Source of the DNA: Gammaproteobacteria bacterium
GTDB lineage: Bacteria > Pseudomonadota > Gammaproteobacteria > DSM-16500
Direction of reading: 5' to 3'
Length of the DNA stretch: 12,806 bases
Assembly (NCBI GenBank): GCA_021323555.1
Contig: JAJONP010000055.1
Location: 1 to 12,806, forward strand
Part shown: positions 11,644 through 12,806 of the stretch, piece by piece
How positions within the stretch are numbered: position 1 is the stretch's first letter
Layout: each line of letters begins with the position of its first letter
The notes under the pieces: generated by a model
What the model was told of the DNA's origin: nothing
What the model saw: only the letters and a program-made list of their open reading frames with translations
Databases searched by the model: none
Program-made: the position numbers and the translations under genes

Positions 11644-12806
11644 TTAAGGAAAATCATTAGCAAACCTTCCTGAAAACATGATGCCGTTTAGGTTTTCCCA
11701 CTTTATCTCGACTATAGAGCCGCCCAGGCCTATTAGTACAAGATGAAGCTGTTGTCTCATGGCCCCAAATAAAATAGAAAAATTTAAGCGATACTGCCCG
11801 AGGTGATCAGGGTCCCAAAACCCCTGCTTATCACACATATGAAGCGATAATACATTACACATCACTAAATGTGCCCAAAATTCTTGGCGTACTGCCTCCA
11901 AATTGACGCCAGAAAAATTTTCAATCTCTGCTCCTATTTTTAGCCTTTTATAACACTCTTCTATGTGCCATCGTAAAAAATATATCTTGCTAATATCTTC
12001 TGAGGTGAATTGTGCCCGATCAAATAAAGAGGTGATTAATACTTCTTTTTTTCCATTTGCCAATGTCAGCCCTATGACTCTGACCTGTTCTGATCCTGCC
12101 TTGGTTTCGAGTTTAAAATCAAAATCATTTTCACCTCTTTCGATTTGTTTCCATAAACTGAGGTAATGTCTTTCTTGTACCCTAAAAATAAAATCTGCTT
12201 TCAGCGCCTGATGCTGTCTTATAAATTGCAATGAAGGATAGCCACGGTCATAAATAAAAAGTAATTTATCTTGTTTGAGTGATCTCATCTGAGAAACGAC
12301 TTCTGGCAGTTGTTCTTGGGCAAGCGTTTGCTCTCCTACATTCCAAGCAGCCAAGCGAGCACTACAAACGAGGGAAGTACACAAATCAATAAAGAGTGAG
12401 ACTCTTGCTAAGGGAGGCATTGTTCCATCCGTGCCATTGGGTCTAAAACGGCCAAATGTCGCGACCATTTCTTTTGAATCAGGTAACCTGAGAGAAGATC
12501 CGTCTGCCGCCATGACTCGATAGCCCCTCCATGTGCCATAGAGCGGCTCCTCTTTATAAGCTATCTCAATACTATCTTGTAATAATTCGATGAAGCCCGT
12601 ATGAGAAATTTTATAGCGTGCTTTTGAGAAAGCTTGCTTCGAAGGAGGTATTTTATAGTCTAACGGTTCCATTAACTCGCATTCTATTCCTAAACTTTTT
12701 TTTACTATGTCAAAGGTAATATAAATTCCATAGCTAAGGGCAAAGAAAATTCCAGAGCAAAATAGGAACAAGATTGATTTAAGCAAATAAAGAATAGTGT
12801 TTAATT
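11644..12806 (-). CDS. IS4-family transposase, partial at the window edge
   Basis: A DDE transposase of the IS4 type. Counting from the TTG at 12786, the catalytic residues visible are D95 in RVMAADGSSLRLP, D180 in LLFIYDRGYPS, and E276 in the IS4 signature Y-x2-R-x3-E-x6-K (YFLRWHIEECYKRLK, 269-283). The frame stays open upstream of 12786 to the edge of the window, reading LNTILY, so the true start lies outside and the gene is 5'-partial here. It ends at TAA (11644-11646) after FSGRFANDFP. A different frame just beyond, around the stop, reads LTPLREHLQINSV, which might be the original C terminus after a frameshift. The N-terminal region has a diverged, inverted copy at 47-100. Confidence 0.85.
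   Translation of the reverse strand, partial: LNTILYLLKSILFLFCSGIFFALSYGIYITFDIVKKSLGIECELMEPLDYKIPPSKQAFSKARYKISHTGFIELLQDSIEIAYKEEPLYGTWRGYRVMAADGSSLRLPDSKEMVATFGRFRPNGTDGTMPPLARVSLFIDLCTSLVCSARLAAWNVGEQTLAQEQLPEVVSQMRSLKQDKLLFIYDRGYPSLQFIRQHQALKADFIFRVQERHYLSLWKQIERGENDFDFKLETKAGSEQVRVIGLTLANGKKEVLITSLFDRAQFTSEDISKIYFLRWHIEECYKRLKIGAEIENFSGVNLEAVRQEFWAHLVMCNVLSLHMCDKQGFWDPDHLGQYRLNFSILFGAMRQQLHLVLIGLGGSIVEIKWENLNGIMFSGRFANDFP

Overview
The window looks like the maintenance core of an AT-rich, low-copy plasmid, probably from a gammaproteobacterium of the Legionellales type (Legionella, Coxiella or Rickettsiella relatives). The replicon type rests on a Rep_3/RepB-like initiator, a ParA ATPase, two ParB-family proteins and iteron-like repeats. 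The taxon is an inference from base composition and from the mix of small plasmid families (ArdC, DUF6573, DUF6876, DUF6471). No marker gene fixes it.

Layout. Positions 47-846 are debris: a short stretch of IS4-type transposase gene joined in frame to the 3' part of a group II intron (maturase end, domain V, domain VI). Positions 1096-5564 are an accessory block. On the minus strand are DUF6573, a DpnD/PcfM-like protein and DUF6876. On the plus strand are an ardC antirestriction gene broken by one TGA codon, an unrecognised 349-residue protein, a doubtful 75-residue ORF and a DUF6471 protein. A second, antisense group II intron 3' remnant lies at 4302-4517. Clear promoters and palindromic sites sit in the divergent intergenic gaps.

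Positions 5565-7144 are 1.58 kb of very AT-rich DNA without a convincing gene. They hold a parS-like palindrome, an orphan iteron, a pair of inverted arms of about 105 bp, a cluster of about seven iteron-like repeats and an AT-rich stretch before parA. This is the best candidate for the replication origin and the partition/control region.

Positions 7145-11519 form a tight plus-strand operon: parA, parB-like 1, a small protein with two ribbon-helix-helix-like halves, rep, and parB-like 2. Genes overlap or are separated by 1 to 26 bases. Rep probably acts on the iterons. ParA with one or both ParBs would segregate the plasmid. The small protein may be a regulator. The unusual point is two divergent ParB proteins in one operon, one coupled to parA and one to rep.

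Positions 11644-12806 carry an IS4-family transposase on the minus strand that runs off the right edge. Its N-terminal region matches the fragment at the left edge in inverted orientation, so both window ends lie in copies of the same IS family. This may mean the window is a contig broken at repeats.
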